Both the position numbers and the translations under genes were made by a program. Shown in pieces: positions 12,116 to 22,250 of a stretch of DNA of 64,000 nt. Position 1 is the stretch's first letter. Every line of letters starts with the position of its first letter. The notes beneath the pieces were generated by a model. That model saw only the letters and a program-made list of their open reading frames with translations. It searched no databases and had not been told where the DNA came from. Source of the DNA: Alligator mississippiensis (taxonomy: Eukaryota > Chordata > Crocodylia > Alligatoridae); assembly GCF_030867095.1 (NCBI RefSeq), contig NC_081824.1, forward strand, positions 237,672,719 to 237,736,718, in the 5' to 3' direction.

Positions 12116-13009
12116 TGTGGGTTCCCTATGAGGCCTCCTCCTTACCCTAATAGCTTTACCCAAACCACCGGTGTTATACAACAATAAACCAAACACAAGC
12201 CCCTGGGCTGTAACATAAATTCAAGCCGCCTGGCTATAACGTCATTCAAACCCTACCGGAGAATACTCCGTCCCACAACAGTATCAGGAGCTGCTCGTGC
12301 AGTCAGGCCTCTCCCCTTTGCTTGCTCACTCAGGGAGAGCTCCTTCCCCCTTGGCTGCCGGCAGGGAACTGCCTTCCTGGCCTCAGCCCTGGGGTTTATA
12401 TATGAGCCAGGCCCTGTCCTTTTTGGTCAGCTGACCGCTGGCAAGTGTGGGCCACTAGCTTGTTCTGGCTGCCCTGGTAACCAGCAGCTGGGGCTCCCCG
12501 CTCACTGCTAGGGCTCTTCCCTTAGCAGTTTCAGCTCTTTAAGGAGCAGGGCACCTTAGTGCCCTGTGACAGTCCCCTGGCGTCATTTATCCCTCCACAC
12601 AACCCCTTCAAAAGGGGGCAAAGAAAAAAATTAAACAAAATTACGAATTGGGGAGGGTCCATCTGGTTTCCTTCCCCAGCCCTACTGCTAGGATACAGAG
12701 GTGTCTACTCATCACTCTCTCATCACTATCTCTACATCCTCATCCCTGCTAGTCAATATGTCGCTCCCGGTACCTGGGACCTCACTGGGAGATGACCCAT
12801 CATCTGGCCAGAGGTGGCCATGGCTCCTCTCCCCGGGTCGTTACTCCCCTCACGCCATCAAATGTGGCTTATGGAGTCGCTCTCCTCCAATGTCATCTGA
12901 GGTGTTCCGCTTCCAGCGCCCTGTGGTCCTTTCTGAACTAGTTGGCCGCTGCTTGTGCTGTGAGCCGCTGCCGAGTCTACCACTGCCCTGCTAGGCTTCC
13001 TCTTTTGCT

Positions 13010-13210
13010 GCTCACACCAGTCTTTGCCAATGTAGAGAGCCTCCTCTGGCTCTCCTGTTCCCCAGACACACCATACTTTGCCAGTGCAGAGAGCCTCCTC
13101 TGGCTCTCCTGCTTCCCTGACATCCCAGTTGTTGCTAGTACAGAGAGCATCTGCCGGCTCTCTCTCCTCCTGATTACTTCTAGCATTGCCGCTGCTGAGA
13201 GTCTTCCCTG
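13010..13210. repeat. Tandem repeat, roughly 60-bp unit, three to four copies
   Basis: Each unit carries 'gagagcctcctctggctctc' (diverging to the right) preceded by 'tttgcca..g..'. The repeat makes open frames on both strands that look protein-like but are simply periodic. It is inside the long LTR at 11,007-13,480. Confidence 0.7.
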
Positions 13211-13485
13211 ACTCTATCTCCCTCTCTTCCCCTGTCTTTGCCAGTGGTCCTTTTAATCTCCGCCAGCCAGTGACTGCCGATGACGTCACCGTCCGGCTTC
13301 AGGTGGATAAAGCTTACGACCTGCATGGGTTCCCTCCTTCGTTCCAGCTGCGCAGTGGGTCCTGCTGCAGGTAAGTGTTTTTCTTCTGTTATTATTATTT
13401 TTTTCTTCTGTACATGGGCCCCGCCCTAGGGGTCCCCTGTGTGTAGTCTGGGGCTCTTCCAGCTGATCGTCCCCATGACACCTCA

Positions 13486-14183
13486 TTATCCTCAACAGGT
13501 GTTGGGTCATGATCACGGTAAGAGCACTGCACTGTATATACCTGATCATGCATATTGGCTGATGGAACCCCACGCTCGCTTATACTGAGGTCTGTAGAAA
13601 TTAGGATACTTGGAGATCTCCAATTGACAATCCAAACTGACAATTTAATTTGAGACGAGTGTTCTTGGCCCTCTTCACTAATCGACAGCTCTATGACTGA
13701 AGCCTTGAATAAATTGGATGCAATACCATCCACCTTGGTACAGAGCCACGGCATTCTCCAGGTCAAAAGGTCATAAATTGGGACAGCATCAGCAGGGTCA
13801 AGAAGATTCACGTGATTCACATATCTGACTTCATGTTTACTATTAAAATACAAGCATGACATTTAAATAAAAATAATACATCACATATATTTATGGGTCT
13901 GTTTTTCTCTTCCAGATTTTCAGTTGATTAGAATGCATCCATTTCTGAATGCTTTTTCGATCTTTCCTAATTTCTATTACATAGACGATTGGGCTATCTT
14001 TGTCTAGAATACGAACTGGCCCAAGTCAACGTGGGGACAGTCTGTGCTGTTTTTCAAGCACAACTCTGTACATCATTCTCGTGCCAATTTCCCATTCTAT
14101 GGGGTCACTTAAGTGACCAAACTGTTTGTCCATCCATTGTTGTTTCAAACCTAGAGACTTTGCAATGTAAAGATGAGTTTATT
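13486..14183 (-). pseudogene. env: Retroviral env-like region, N-terminal side (fossil)
   Basis: The minus strand is open for over 120 codons and lies between the integrase part and the env C-terminal part of the same provirus, separated from the latter by the LTR insertion at 11,007-13,480. No single diagnostic env motif is visible, so the call is positional. Decayed. Confidence 0.4.
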
Positions 14184-15067
14184 TGTGACGGCAACGGGCC
14201 GCCGTCATGGGTACAGGCGGAGATCAGGCAGGATAGGGGGGCAACAACACCCCCTCAAGAAAGCCACGGGCTGGGCTACTCACCCCTGGGAGGGACGGCG
14301 GCGTTGGAGCTGGGACCGCAGCAGCAGACGCGGCCGCCATTACGGCCGCGCGAGCCGGCGCTATGCCGGCTGTTTAAACCGCTGTTCCCAACAAGGGGAG
14401 CAGCTGAGCCAATCGCGGCAGCCGCTGCAGCTGCTGCGGGAAGTTTAAAAGCCCCGACAAATCCCGCGGTAGGGAAGAAGTCAGAAGAGGAGAGAGGAGG
14501 CGTGCAGCACGTCGCTGCCGCTGTGGCTTCCCCAAAGCCAGAGCCTCAGGCAGGCAACTGGGCATTAGCCCAGCAGCTGAGGCGAGAGCCGGAAGCCCCG
14601 GTGGGGGCAAGAGGAGTGACTCCCAGGGGTTGCTGGGAGCAGAGCAGCAACTCGGGAAGTTCTCCCATTCCCAAGGAGCAGTATTTTTGAGAGCAGGGGA
14701 GAGAAGAAAGGAAAGGAGCTGAGCTAGCGGCCGGGTCAGGCGGAGGCTGAGCCAGGCTGCCTGAGGACGACCATTGACCTCCGGGAGGCCTGCCAGTAAG
14801 AAGGGCTGCAAGTAGTGGCGGATGACCATCGCATCAACAAGTGCCCGGTTGGCGAGTGGACGGGGTGTAGGGGTGGCAGAGCCCCGTGGAACATCTGAGG
14901 ACCCAACCATGAGTACCCCCCTTCACATCGGGCAAGCCCCTCTGGCAGAAGATCTCCACTGAACCCCTCCTTCGAATCACTTAACATCCAAGTCGTGGCA
15001 GGCGGGACGAGGAGGAGGGGCTACCAGACGAGGGGTGGTACCGGACGTGAGGCCCACCGACGTCACA
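14184..15067 (+). mobile_element. Solo LTR of a Gmr1-like gypsy element
   Basis: It begins TGTGACGG, ends CGTCACA and is flanked by the duplication TTATT (14,179-14,183 and 15,068-15,072). Read in reverse it aligns along its length with the LTRs at 21,186-22,234 and 26,428-27,476, including the shared 'tgttccacggggctc.gcca' stretch and the CCGGCG-type hairpin. It is visibly more diverged than those two are from each other, so it is an older copy or a sister subfamily. It inserted between the integrase and env parts of the provirus, in the opposite orientation to the full element. Confidence 0.85.
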
Positions 15068-15072
15068 TTATT

Positions 15073-16144
15073 GCACGGTTTTTCTCAGCTTTTGGACCCA
15101 TGTCTGTTAGAACCTTCAGTTGGACATCATCTGTGATCCTGGATTTGTTCCACCAATTTTCTGGGAGGCACATAAGCCTGCCGGTCATTGCCAGATGAGG
15201 TGTGACTCCATGGACTGCCACACTGCCTCTGATGGCCATCAAAATTAATGGTAATTTCATGTCCCAGTCTTTTCCAGTTGTCTGTACCACTTTGTGTTAG
15301 GCTGTTTTCAGTGTTCTATCAGACCTCTCTACCTGTCCAGAGCTTTGGGGGTGACCTGCTATATGGAGATGTTGTTTAATTCCAAATGCCAAGCATACCT
15401 CCTTAGTAATTTGTCCTACAAAATGAGGACCTGATCTGAATTAATGTGATGAGGAGATCCCCATCTAGAGAATACTCCCTCAATTAATATCCTCACTGTG
15501 GTCTTGGCAGTATTATTTCTGGTGGGAAAGGCTTTGATCCATTTTGTAAATGAATCTACTATAACTAAACAATCGAAGTTGCCTCTTGCTGTCTTTGGCA
15601 ATGGTCCAATACAGTCTATTTGAAGATAGGACCATGGCCCCTTGACACATTGGTGTCTTAAAGGTCCTTTAACCACCTTATTGTATGCGTTGTTAGCAGC
15701 ACATGGTAAATAACTGTTAATATAGTTTTCAACATCATTGCAGATCCATGGCCATCAGTCAGTTGATTCTAGTTAGGGAACTGTTTTGTTGATTCCAAAA
15801 TACTCATGGTCGTGTGCAAGAGAGAGTAATTCATGTCAGACACTCTTGGGTAGAACCCAGACTGAAGGATCTTCTTCCTTTCTGGCTAAAACTAGTCTGG
15901 AGGGCTCCTGCCAAATACCCCAGGTTCTAAATTTCTTCTGACCTACTAATTTTTGAATTTCAACATCCTTTTTCTGTAAGCCAATTAAATAAATTGGATC
16001 AGGGATGGTGGGAGTATTTTTTGAGATAAGGAAAATCTCTTCCATCTCGGGCATGACCCATTCAGGGCCAGATTTAGTTCCCACCTTTGCAGCAGCATCT
16101 GCCTGACTGTTGAAATCAAATCCAGGTCTACCTTTCCAGTGCAC
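15073..16144 (-). pseudogene. pol: Retroviral integrase region (fossil)
   Basis: Minus-strand segments read, in order, as the end of RNase H plus the zinc-binding N-terminal side (15,836-16,144), the catalytic core beginning 'DCIGPLPK' (15,416-15,676) and the downstream core/C-terminal side (15,073-15,290). This is the expected order for a retroviral pol. It is decayed and continues into RNase H to the right. Confidence 0.75.
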
Positions 16145-16381
16145 TTTTACTTTTTCCAGTCGAACTGGACTTGATCGCTGTGCTGCAAGGTGCCAAGCAA
16201 GCTGTAGTTCTGACAGGCAGGCAATAGGCTTACCATCCGATTATTTGAATCCTCTTCACTTCCATACTAAGAGCCGGTCTACCGATGCATGGATGGTCCA
16301 ATTGCTATCTGAAAAGATGACTACATCATGGTCAGGTGGTGTGCTTTGTAATGCCACAATGATAGCATTAACGTCAGCCGA

Positions 16382-16720
16382 CTACGCTGAGTGAGGTGAA
16401 CAACTCCCACTTACAATGTTTTCCACACTTTGGCTCAATGACACTCTTACTGCGGCATAACCTGTATACGCTGTTCCATCCATATGGTAGGACAACCCAT
16501 CTACAAACCAGGTGATGACATTAGGATCCTGAGGAGGATAGGTTTCCTCTCCTGTATACCAGACATTTTCTGGTTCAGGATTATCTATAGACACAGGAAG
16601 TGGGCATTCATGATTATCACCATCTATACATAGCTTATACGGGGCCACTGGGGTGATTCCTATGACTTCAGTGTTAATGTCAGTTTAGCAGCTCAATAGT
16701 CCACTTTGCAATACATGAAG
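16382..16720 (-). pseudogene. pol: Retroviral RNase H region (fossil)
   Basis: The minus strand encodes 'WFVDGLSYHMDG' followed by 'GYAAVRV', the start of a retroviral RNase H domain with its first catalytic aspartate context. The domain is cut on its upstream side by the CR1 at about 16,722-20,441. Part of the same provirus. Confidence 0.75.
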
Positions 16721-17151
16721 AGAACATGAGCTGCCAATGCCAGACCACAGCCAGCAAGGCCAGCTATACCTTGTCATGCATCCAAAGATGCATCTCAGGC
16801 CAGTCCAGACAGGTGATACTCCCCCTCTATGCGACTTTGGTCAGGCCACAGTTGGAGTATTGCGTTCAGTACTGGGCACCGCACTTCAAAAGGGATGTGG
16901 CTGGCCTGGAGAGGGTTCAGAGGATGGCCACACGCTTGGTGAGAGGGCAGCAGGACAGGCCCTATGAGGAGAGACTGAGGGACCCAAACCTGTTCGGCCT
17001 CAGCAAGAGGAGGCTGAGGGGGGACCCAGTGGCTGCCTACAAATTCATCAGGGGAGCTAAACAGCAAATAGGTAGAGCCCTTTTCTCCCCAGCACCACCT
17101 GGGGTGACAAGGAACAATGGTCATAAACTGATGGAGAATAGGATTAGGTTA

Positions 17152-17933
17152 TGTCACAACCCAAGGGTGTGATTTTGTGTGCACGCGCTTCGGCACTGCT
17201 AAATTATTTCCCGCCATAAGGAGCTTTCTTTGCAAAGTGCATTTCTCAGTTGCAAAGAGAAAACCCCGGTGCAAAGAAGTTCCTGCCACCCGCATGCAAA
17301 TTTATTCCCCGCTATTAGCCAGTTCTAAATTATTCCCACATGGCGGCTAGCGATTGGCTTGCTAGCCGTATAAAAGGCTTGAGTGGTTTCCGCCCAAGTT
17401 GGAGGACTCCACAACCATTTGGAGGAGGAGGACTTCACATCTCGTGAAGTACTCTAAGCGCTGCGGAGCCTAACGGACCCAGCATGTACCTTAAGAAGGC
17501 TACAGGGGTCTGATCAACCTCTGGCCTCTCGCCATCGCCGAGCGCGATCCCTCGACGAACCCCTTCCCTGCGCGCAAGTTCCACGGAGCCTAGCAAACTT
17601 CGTGTGAGTGTATCCAGAGCTCTTCTCCGAGTTGTTTACTTCGGCTGACATGACGGGCTCACGTTTTTAGAGCCTTCAGCCGGATTGGGCTAGAGTTCGC
17701 GAGATTAGAACTCTTGTCCACACTTCCTTCCTATCTGTAACTGCAACTCAAGCAAGTTTTCCTGCCTGCACCGCGACCATCTACGGTGTAAGTAAAATAA
17801 TCTTTAATCAACCACTACACGTCCGTGCCTAATTCTAGTCCACCGGCCTGCATTCCCCGACCCGCGTGCCAGGGCTGCTGGCCACAGCTCACCACATGCC
17901 CCCGAGGGCCTCGGACCGCTCCCGGCCCACACG
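17152..17933 (+). repeat. 5' LTR of the short LTR element
   Basis: Begins TGTCACAACCC. It carries an inverted CCAAT box (GATTGG, near 17,353) and a TATAAAAG box at 17,369-17,376, so transcription would start near 17,400. A splice-donor-like GTGTAAGT lies in the downstream part (near 17,787). It matches the 3' LTR along its whole length. Confidence 0.85.
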
Positions 17934-17951
17934 TGGCGATGAGGATGGGAT
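17934..17951 (+). other. Primer-binding site, serine-tRNA (GCT) type
   Basis: TGGCGATGAGGATGGGAT directly follows the 5' LTR. From memory of vertebrate tRNA-Ser(GCT), the complement of its CCA-tailed 3' end differs at one of these 18 positions. Known role: priming of minus-strand DNA synthesis. Confidence 0.7.
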
Positions 17952-19046
17952 CAGGGGAAGGCACGCTGGAGCTAGAATTAGTTAAGAACTGCCCTTGGCG
18001 CAGTGGAAAATGCCAAGTGGAAAACTTTATGGAACTGGAGGCGCATATCGCTTACCACCAGGCGGGCGGAATGGGAGAGAGGTTTATCAGCGGACGCCTT
18101 TCGCTGAAGGGAGAAGAGGGAGCTTCCGAAGACGGAGCCCAGAAAGAGAGGGAAGTATATTTTCACCCCGCTGCATTCGGGTGTATAATGAGTAATGAGC
18201 GGGTCCTGTTTAGGCCCCTCGACACTGTCCCTCGCCAGAGTCAACCCGGCAGGCGCAGTAAATCTGACCCTCACCCGGGAGTGTGCCCGTTGCCTAAGAT
18301 GTGCTTGGGAGAGTGAAGAACCGGTGCCGATCGACCTGTTCGCCCCCTTTATGCTGGCGTCTAGATTAAGGGGTCGCGAGCTTCCATCTGAGCTCCGTGA
18401 AGATCTGGAGACGGAGGAACGCGCCACAGATGAGAGGGTGGCCCCACAATACGACAAGGGGGGAGTGCTAACTGCAACTTTTCGCACTATAACCGATCTA
18501 ATGCAAAAGGATTTAAGTTTGAAAGCCCAGCTGCGTATGGCCGTTCAAGCGGTCAAAGAAGCGGCTGCGAAAGAAAATCCTGAAAAGTCACGACAAGATG
18601 GCGCTGAGCAAGAGGGAGACCGCGTGGAAGAACCGGAAAAGAAGGGTGGAGCTTCGAAGGAACCCGTGAGAGTTTGGCCGGCGACCCCGCCCACCGACGC
18701 AGCGTCGCTTCCAGCGACCCCGCCCACCGACGCAGCGTCGCTTCCAGCGACCACGCCTTCATGCAGACGGAAGGGAAAATCGAGCAGAGGAGTGCATCCG
18801 CCCCTCCTGCCTGAAGTAATAACAGCAGCAATGACTTCCACAGCAGCATCGATTCCCGAAGTAACAGCTTGTCCTGTAGCCACGATCAACCCAGTGACTG
18901 ATGCACAAGATAAAGTTTGTGCCGCCACCAGTCGCATTTGTGCTTGGACGGAGTTACAGGAGCTGTACAGAGAATCTGAAATGGAATCTGACGAGGCTAT
19001 AATCTCATGGCTGGAACTCATGTCCATGGAGTTTGAGCTTGATTAA
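17939..19046 (+). pseudogene. Open frames of the short LTR element, function unknown (fossil)
   Basis: Two open frames overlap. One begins right after the primer site, to about 18,316, and contains a Cys/His pattern of the C-x6-C-x11-H-x3-H kind that could bind zinc. The other, 18,195-19,046 (283 codons), is charged and alanine/glutamate-rich in its middle and holds a short tandem repeat (PATPPTDAASL twice). Neither shows a reverse transcriptase, protease or capsid pattern I know. They could be remnants of gag-side sequence, or genes private to this element family. Confidence 0.5.
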
Positions 19047-19137
19047 CCGCCCTATTGTGTGTGGATTTTGTAAATATTTTGTTATACGTTAACTTATTTT
19101 TTAAGAGTTTTGTTTATAGATCTGGGATTCAAAGTGC

Positions 19138-19404
19138 GTGGCAGAGAGAAGCCCCAAGAAGGATAACATCATCGAAAGAAGTGAGGGCTTGACGCGCGAC
19201 CTCGCCATGACGCCCACTGAAGCCCTGATCATGCAGTTCTTTGTTATGAATCTGATTATGTGTATATGTATTTGTGCTGGTTATTATTTGATTCGATCCC
19301 TAGAGGACGAACTTCTTATGTTAGCGAATTTTGTGTTTATCCGTTTAGTTCAGCGACCCGTGGTAAGAGCTCTCGATAACCCGAGTGACGAGCGCATGGT
19401 ATAA
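19138..19404 (+). pseudogene. Small membrane-segment open frame of the short LTR element (fossil)
   Basis: A frame of 88 codons has one clear hydrophobic stretch (MQFFVMNLIMCICICAGYYL) and a charged tail, and stops shortly before the purine tract. By position and shape it could be the membrane-anchor end of an old env. This is inference. Confidence 0.4.
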
Positions 19405-19431
19405 TTCAGCTGTGCCTTCAGCAAGGGGGGA

Positions 19432-20212
19432 TGTCACAACCCAAGGGTGTGATTTTGTGTGTGCGCGCTTCGGCACTGCTAAATTATTTCCCGCCACGAG
19501 GAGCTTTCTTTGCAAGGTGCATTTCTCAGTTGCAAAGAGAAAACCCCGGTGCAAAGAAGTTCCTGCCACCCGCATGCAAATTTGTTCCCCACTATTGGCC
19601 AGTTCTAAATTATTCCCACGTGGCGGCTAGCGATTGGTTGCTAGCCGTATAAGAGGCTTGAGTGGTTTCCGCCCAAGTTGGAGGACTCCACAACCATTTG
19701 GAGGAGGAGGACTTCACGTCTCGTGAAGTACTCTAAGCACTGCGGAGCCTAACGGACCCAGCGTGTACCTTAAGAAGGCTACAGGGGTCTGATCAACCTC
19801 TGGCCTCTCCCCGTCGCCGAGCGCGATCCCTCAACGAACCCCTTCCCTGCGCACAAGTTCCACGGAGCCTAGCAAACTTCGTGTGAGTGTATCCAGAGCT
19901 CTTCTCCGAGTTGTTTTCTTCGGTTGACACGACGGGCTTGCGTTTTTAGAGCCTTCAGCCAGATTGGGCTAGAGTTCACAAGATTAGAACTCTTGTCTGC
20001 TCTCCTTTCCTATCTGTAACTGCAACTCAAGCAAGTTTTCCTGCCTGCAACGCGACCATCTACGGTGTAAGTAAAATAATCTTTAATCAACTGCTATGCG
20101 TCCATGCCTAATTCTAGTCCACTGGCCTGCATTCCCCGACCCGCGTGCCAGGGCTGCTGGCCACAGCCCGCCGCGCGCCCCCAAGGGCCTTGGACCGCTC
20201 CCGGCCCGCACA
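19432..20212 (+). repeat. 3' LTR of the short LTR element
   Basis: Full-length partner of 17,152-17,933, with about 45-50 differences by eye (about 6%), many of them transitions at CpG sites. It is preceded by the purine tract AAGGGGGGA (near 19,423-19,431). The CR1 host sequence resumes directly after the duplication. Confidence 0.85.
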
Positions 20213-20584
20213 GGTTAGAGATCAGAAGGCAATATTTTACAGTTAAGGTGGCCAAAATATGGAACCAACTTCCCAGGGAAGTGGTCCTCGCCCCTACCTT
20301 GGGCAAATTCAAGAGGAGGTTGGCCAATCACCTGTCTGGGGTCTTGTGAACCCAGCATTCATTCCTGCCTGTGGCAGGGGGTCGGGCTAGATGATCTGTT
20401 CAGGTCCCTCCTGACCCTAGCTACTATGAAACTATGAAACTCCGCTATCTTTGATTTTTCCAGATAGTATGTACTTGATAGGTATATGTGATGTTCTAAG
20501 TGTAATGGCCACAATGCCCATGAGGTACCTCCAGTGCTGGACTGCCCACATGAGTGCCAGAATTTCTTGCTCACATGAAGAAAA

Positions 20585-21180
20585 TTATCTTTCAACAGCT
20601 GTAGCATAGGCCACTGGTATTTTCCTGGTGCCGTGGTCCTGTGAGAATATAGCTCCAATAGAACGGTTAGTTGTTGCTAATTCTAAAATAAAGGGACTAT
20701 TTACATGAAGATATGCCAAGGCTGGGGCCTTTGTGACAACAGTTTTAAGCTGCTTAATAGCCTCGTAGTGTTCTAGACTCCACTTCCAGGGCACTCCTTT
20801 CTTTAAAAAATAGTACAGGGGTGCTGCAATTTCTGCGACATTTTTAATAAATTCCCTGATAAATCCAACCATCTCTAGGAAACTGCAGAGTGTGGTAGTG
20901 TCTGTCGGTGCTGGTAGCTTACAAATTAAGTCTACCCTGTGATCATCAGGGGTCCTACCATTCGCTCTTAGTTCCAACCCGAGGTATTTGACACTCTGCT
21001 GAACCAAATGAGCTTTAGCTGGGTTGACTTTAAATCCTGCGCGCTCAATGACACTCTCTTGGTATGGTCAAGACATTCCTCTCTGGTACTTCTTGTCACT
21101 AGAACATCATCAACATAAGGTATTATATTACACTTACCACGATCATCAAATACATCCCACATTCAGGTAACAAACCCATG
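20585..21180 (-). pseudogene. pol: Retroviral reverse transcriptase, C-terminal part and connection (fossil)
   Basis: The minus strand encodes the YVDDVLV catalytic box (near 21,110) and, downstream, 'VKYLGLEL' and the thumb/connection stretch up to a TDAS-like RNase H start. Its upstream half lies across the Gmr1-like insertion, at 27,482-28,190. Confidence 0.8.
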
Positions 21181-21185
21181 GCAAT

Positions 21186-22234
21186 TGTGATGACGGACGT
21201 CTCGAGTCCAGTATCACCTGCCATCTAGGTAGCCCCTCCCCTCATCCCGCCTGCCACAACTTTGCTGTTATGTTTGATTTATGAGAGGGTTTCAGTGGAG
21301 TTCTTTAGTTGAGGGGTTCCCCGGTGTGGGTGTACTCACGGTTGACGCTTCTGTTGTTCCACGGGGCTCCGCCACCCCTACACCCCGTCCACTTGCCAAC
21401 CGATCACGTGCTGGTGGTATGGTGGCCTGCGGTGCACTGCAGGCCTGCCGTTGGTTTCCTTCGACTGTGGGGACCCAGGATTAGTGATATCACTGGGCCA
21501 ACCTGTCTTCTACTCTCGCTGGCTCCTCACCTAGCTCTGGCAGTCCTTCTTCCTCTCCTTTTCCTCTAGAAATAATATTCTGCCTGGGCTGGGAGACCTC
21601 CCATCCTGGTGTCCGGGATCCCGCAATCGCTCAGGATGGCTCCGCCTATCCCTGTCCCTATTTCCCTTAGGGCACCTGCTCCTCCATGCAGGGAGTCTCG
21701 TTGCTCCCCCTGATTCCCTCCTCCTGAGAGGGATCCTGGAGCTTCTCCGCTTCCTACCTGGGGTAAGACCGGGAGCTTCCTGCCCCCTGCCTCTGATAGA
21801 GGCTTCGAGCCTCCTCCTGCCTCTGTCAGGGGCTCCAAACCTTGCCTCAGCTTCAGCGTGGGTCCGGTGCAGCCTTGCTGGTGCCTTTCCCAAGGGGGAG
21901 CTGCAGCACACCGGCCGTGCTGCCCACCTTCTCCTTCTCTCTCTCGCTCCCCCTGCCCGTGGGTGCTGTTGGGGCTTTTGAACGTGGTCGCGGCGGCCGC
22001 CGCAATTGGCTCAGCTGTTTCCCTCACCGGAAACAGCTGCTTAAATAACCGGCGTAATGCCGGCTCGCGTGGCTGTAATTGCAGCTGCAGCTACTGCTGT
22101 GGTCTTGGTTCCGACGCCGCTGTCTCTCCCGGAGGTAAGTACCCCTGCCCGAGGCTCTGTCTCGGGGTTGTCTCTGCCCCGCAACCCTTCCTGCCCTTAG
22201 CCTGTGCCTGTGATGGCAGCACGCCGCCGTCACA
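21186..22234 (-). repeat. 3' LTR of the Gmr1-like element
   Basis: In the element's sense (minus strand) this is the downstream LTR. It carries the palindrome CCGGCGTAATGCCGG at 22,049-22,063, directly beside a TATTTAA box in sense orientation. It is the same length as its partner at 26,428-27,476. Confidence 0.88.
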
Positions 22235-22250
22235 GACCTCCCCCCTCAAG
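22235..22250 (-). other. Polypurine tract of the Gmr1-like element
   Basis: In minus-strand sense the sequence TTGAGGGGGGAGGTC abuts the 3' LTR. This is the expected place and composition for the plus-strand DNA primer of an LTR element. Confidence 0.75.

Larger units (their letters stand above)
11007..13480 (-). mobile_element. Long LTR (or internally deleted LTR element) related to Gmr1-like gypsy LTRs
   Basis: It starts TGTGACC, ends CATGACA, and is flanked by CCTCA on both sides (11,002-11,006 and 13,481-13,485), so it inserted into the provirus env. Around 11,170-11,260 it shares the order 'gaggggttcc ... catggggctcc ... cccctacacccc' with the LTRs at 21,186 and 26,428, which marks it as a diverged, much longer relative. 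No gag or pol was seen. It is either a solo LTR of about 2.5 kb or a deleted element; a TGTGACA followed by a C-rich stretch near 12,566 could mark an internal junction. Confidence 0.65.
17152..20212 (+). mobile_element. Short LTR retroelement without pol, with its own open frames
   Basis: Direct repeats of about 781 bp (17,152-17,933 and 19,432-20,212) begin TGTCACAACCC and are about 94% alike. Target duplication GGTTA lies at 17,147-17,151 and 20,213-20,217, exactly splitting a CR1. A primer-binding site follows the left LTR and a purine tract precedes the right one. The internal part is only about 1.5 kb, too short for pol. It holds open frames rather than random sequence. The 5-bp duplication and serine-tRNA primer would suit a class III (ERV-S-like) lineage, but no coding match confirms this. 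It looks structurally whole as a short element. With slow reptile rates, 6% LTR divergence suggests tens of millions of years. Confidence 0.85.
16722..20441 (+). mobile_element. CR1 LINE 3' portion, itself interrupted by an LTR element
   Basis: From 16,726 the plus strand encodes the C-terminal end of CR1 ORF2, including '[20 protein letters not shown]' and 'RRLRGDPVAAYKFI'. The element then breaks at 17,151 and resumes at 20,213, finishing with the CR1 3' end (GGGCTAGATGATCTGTTCAG) and the short tail ACTATGAAACTATGAAAC. It is 5' truncated, like most CR1 copies. It sits inside the retroviral RT/RNase H region and hosts the LTR element 17,152-20,212. Confidence 0.9.

Noticed and set aside
13010-13210. 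CRISPR-like array
   Set aside because: Units are direct tandem copies without unique spacers, in a vertebrate LTR.
12858-13289. Repetitive open frames on both strands (about 90-143 codons)
   Set aside because: Produced by the 60-bp tandem array within the long LTR. The periodic translation has no independent support.
18545-19027. Antisense frames opposite the 283-codon frame of the short LTR element
   Set aside because: Shadows of the sense frame. The LTR, primer site and purine tract fix the element on the plus strand.
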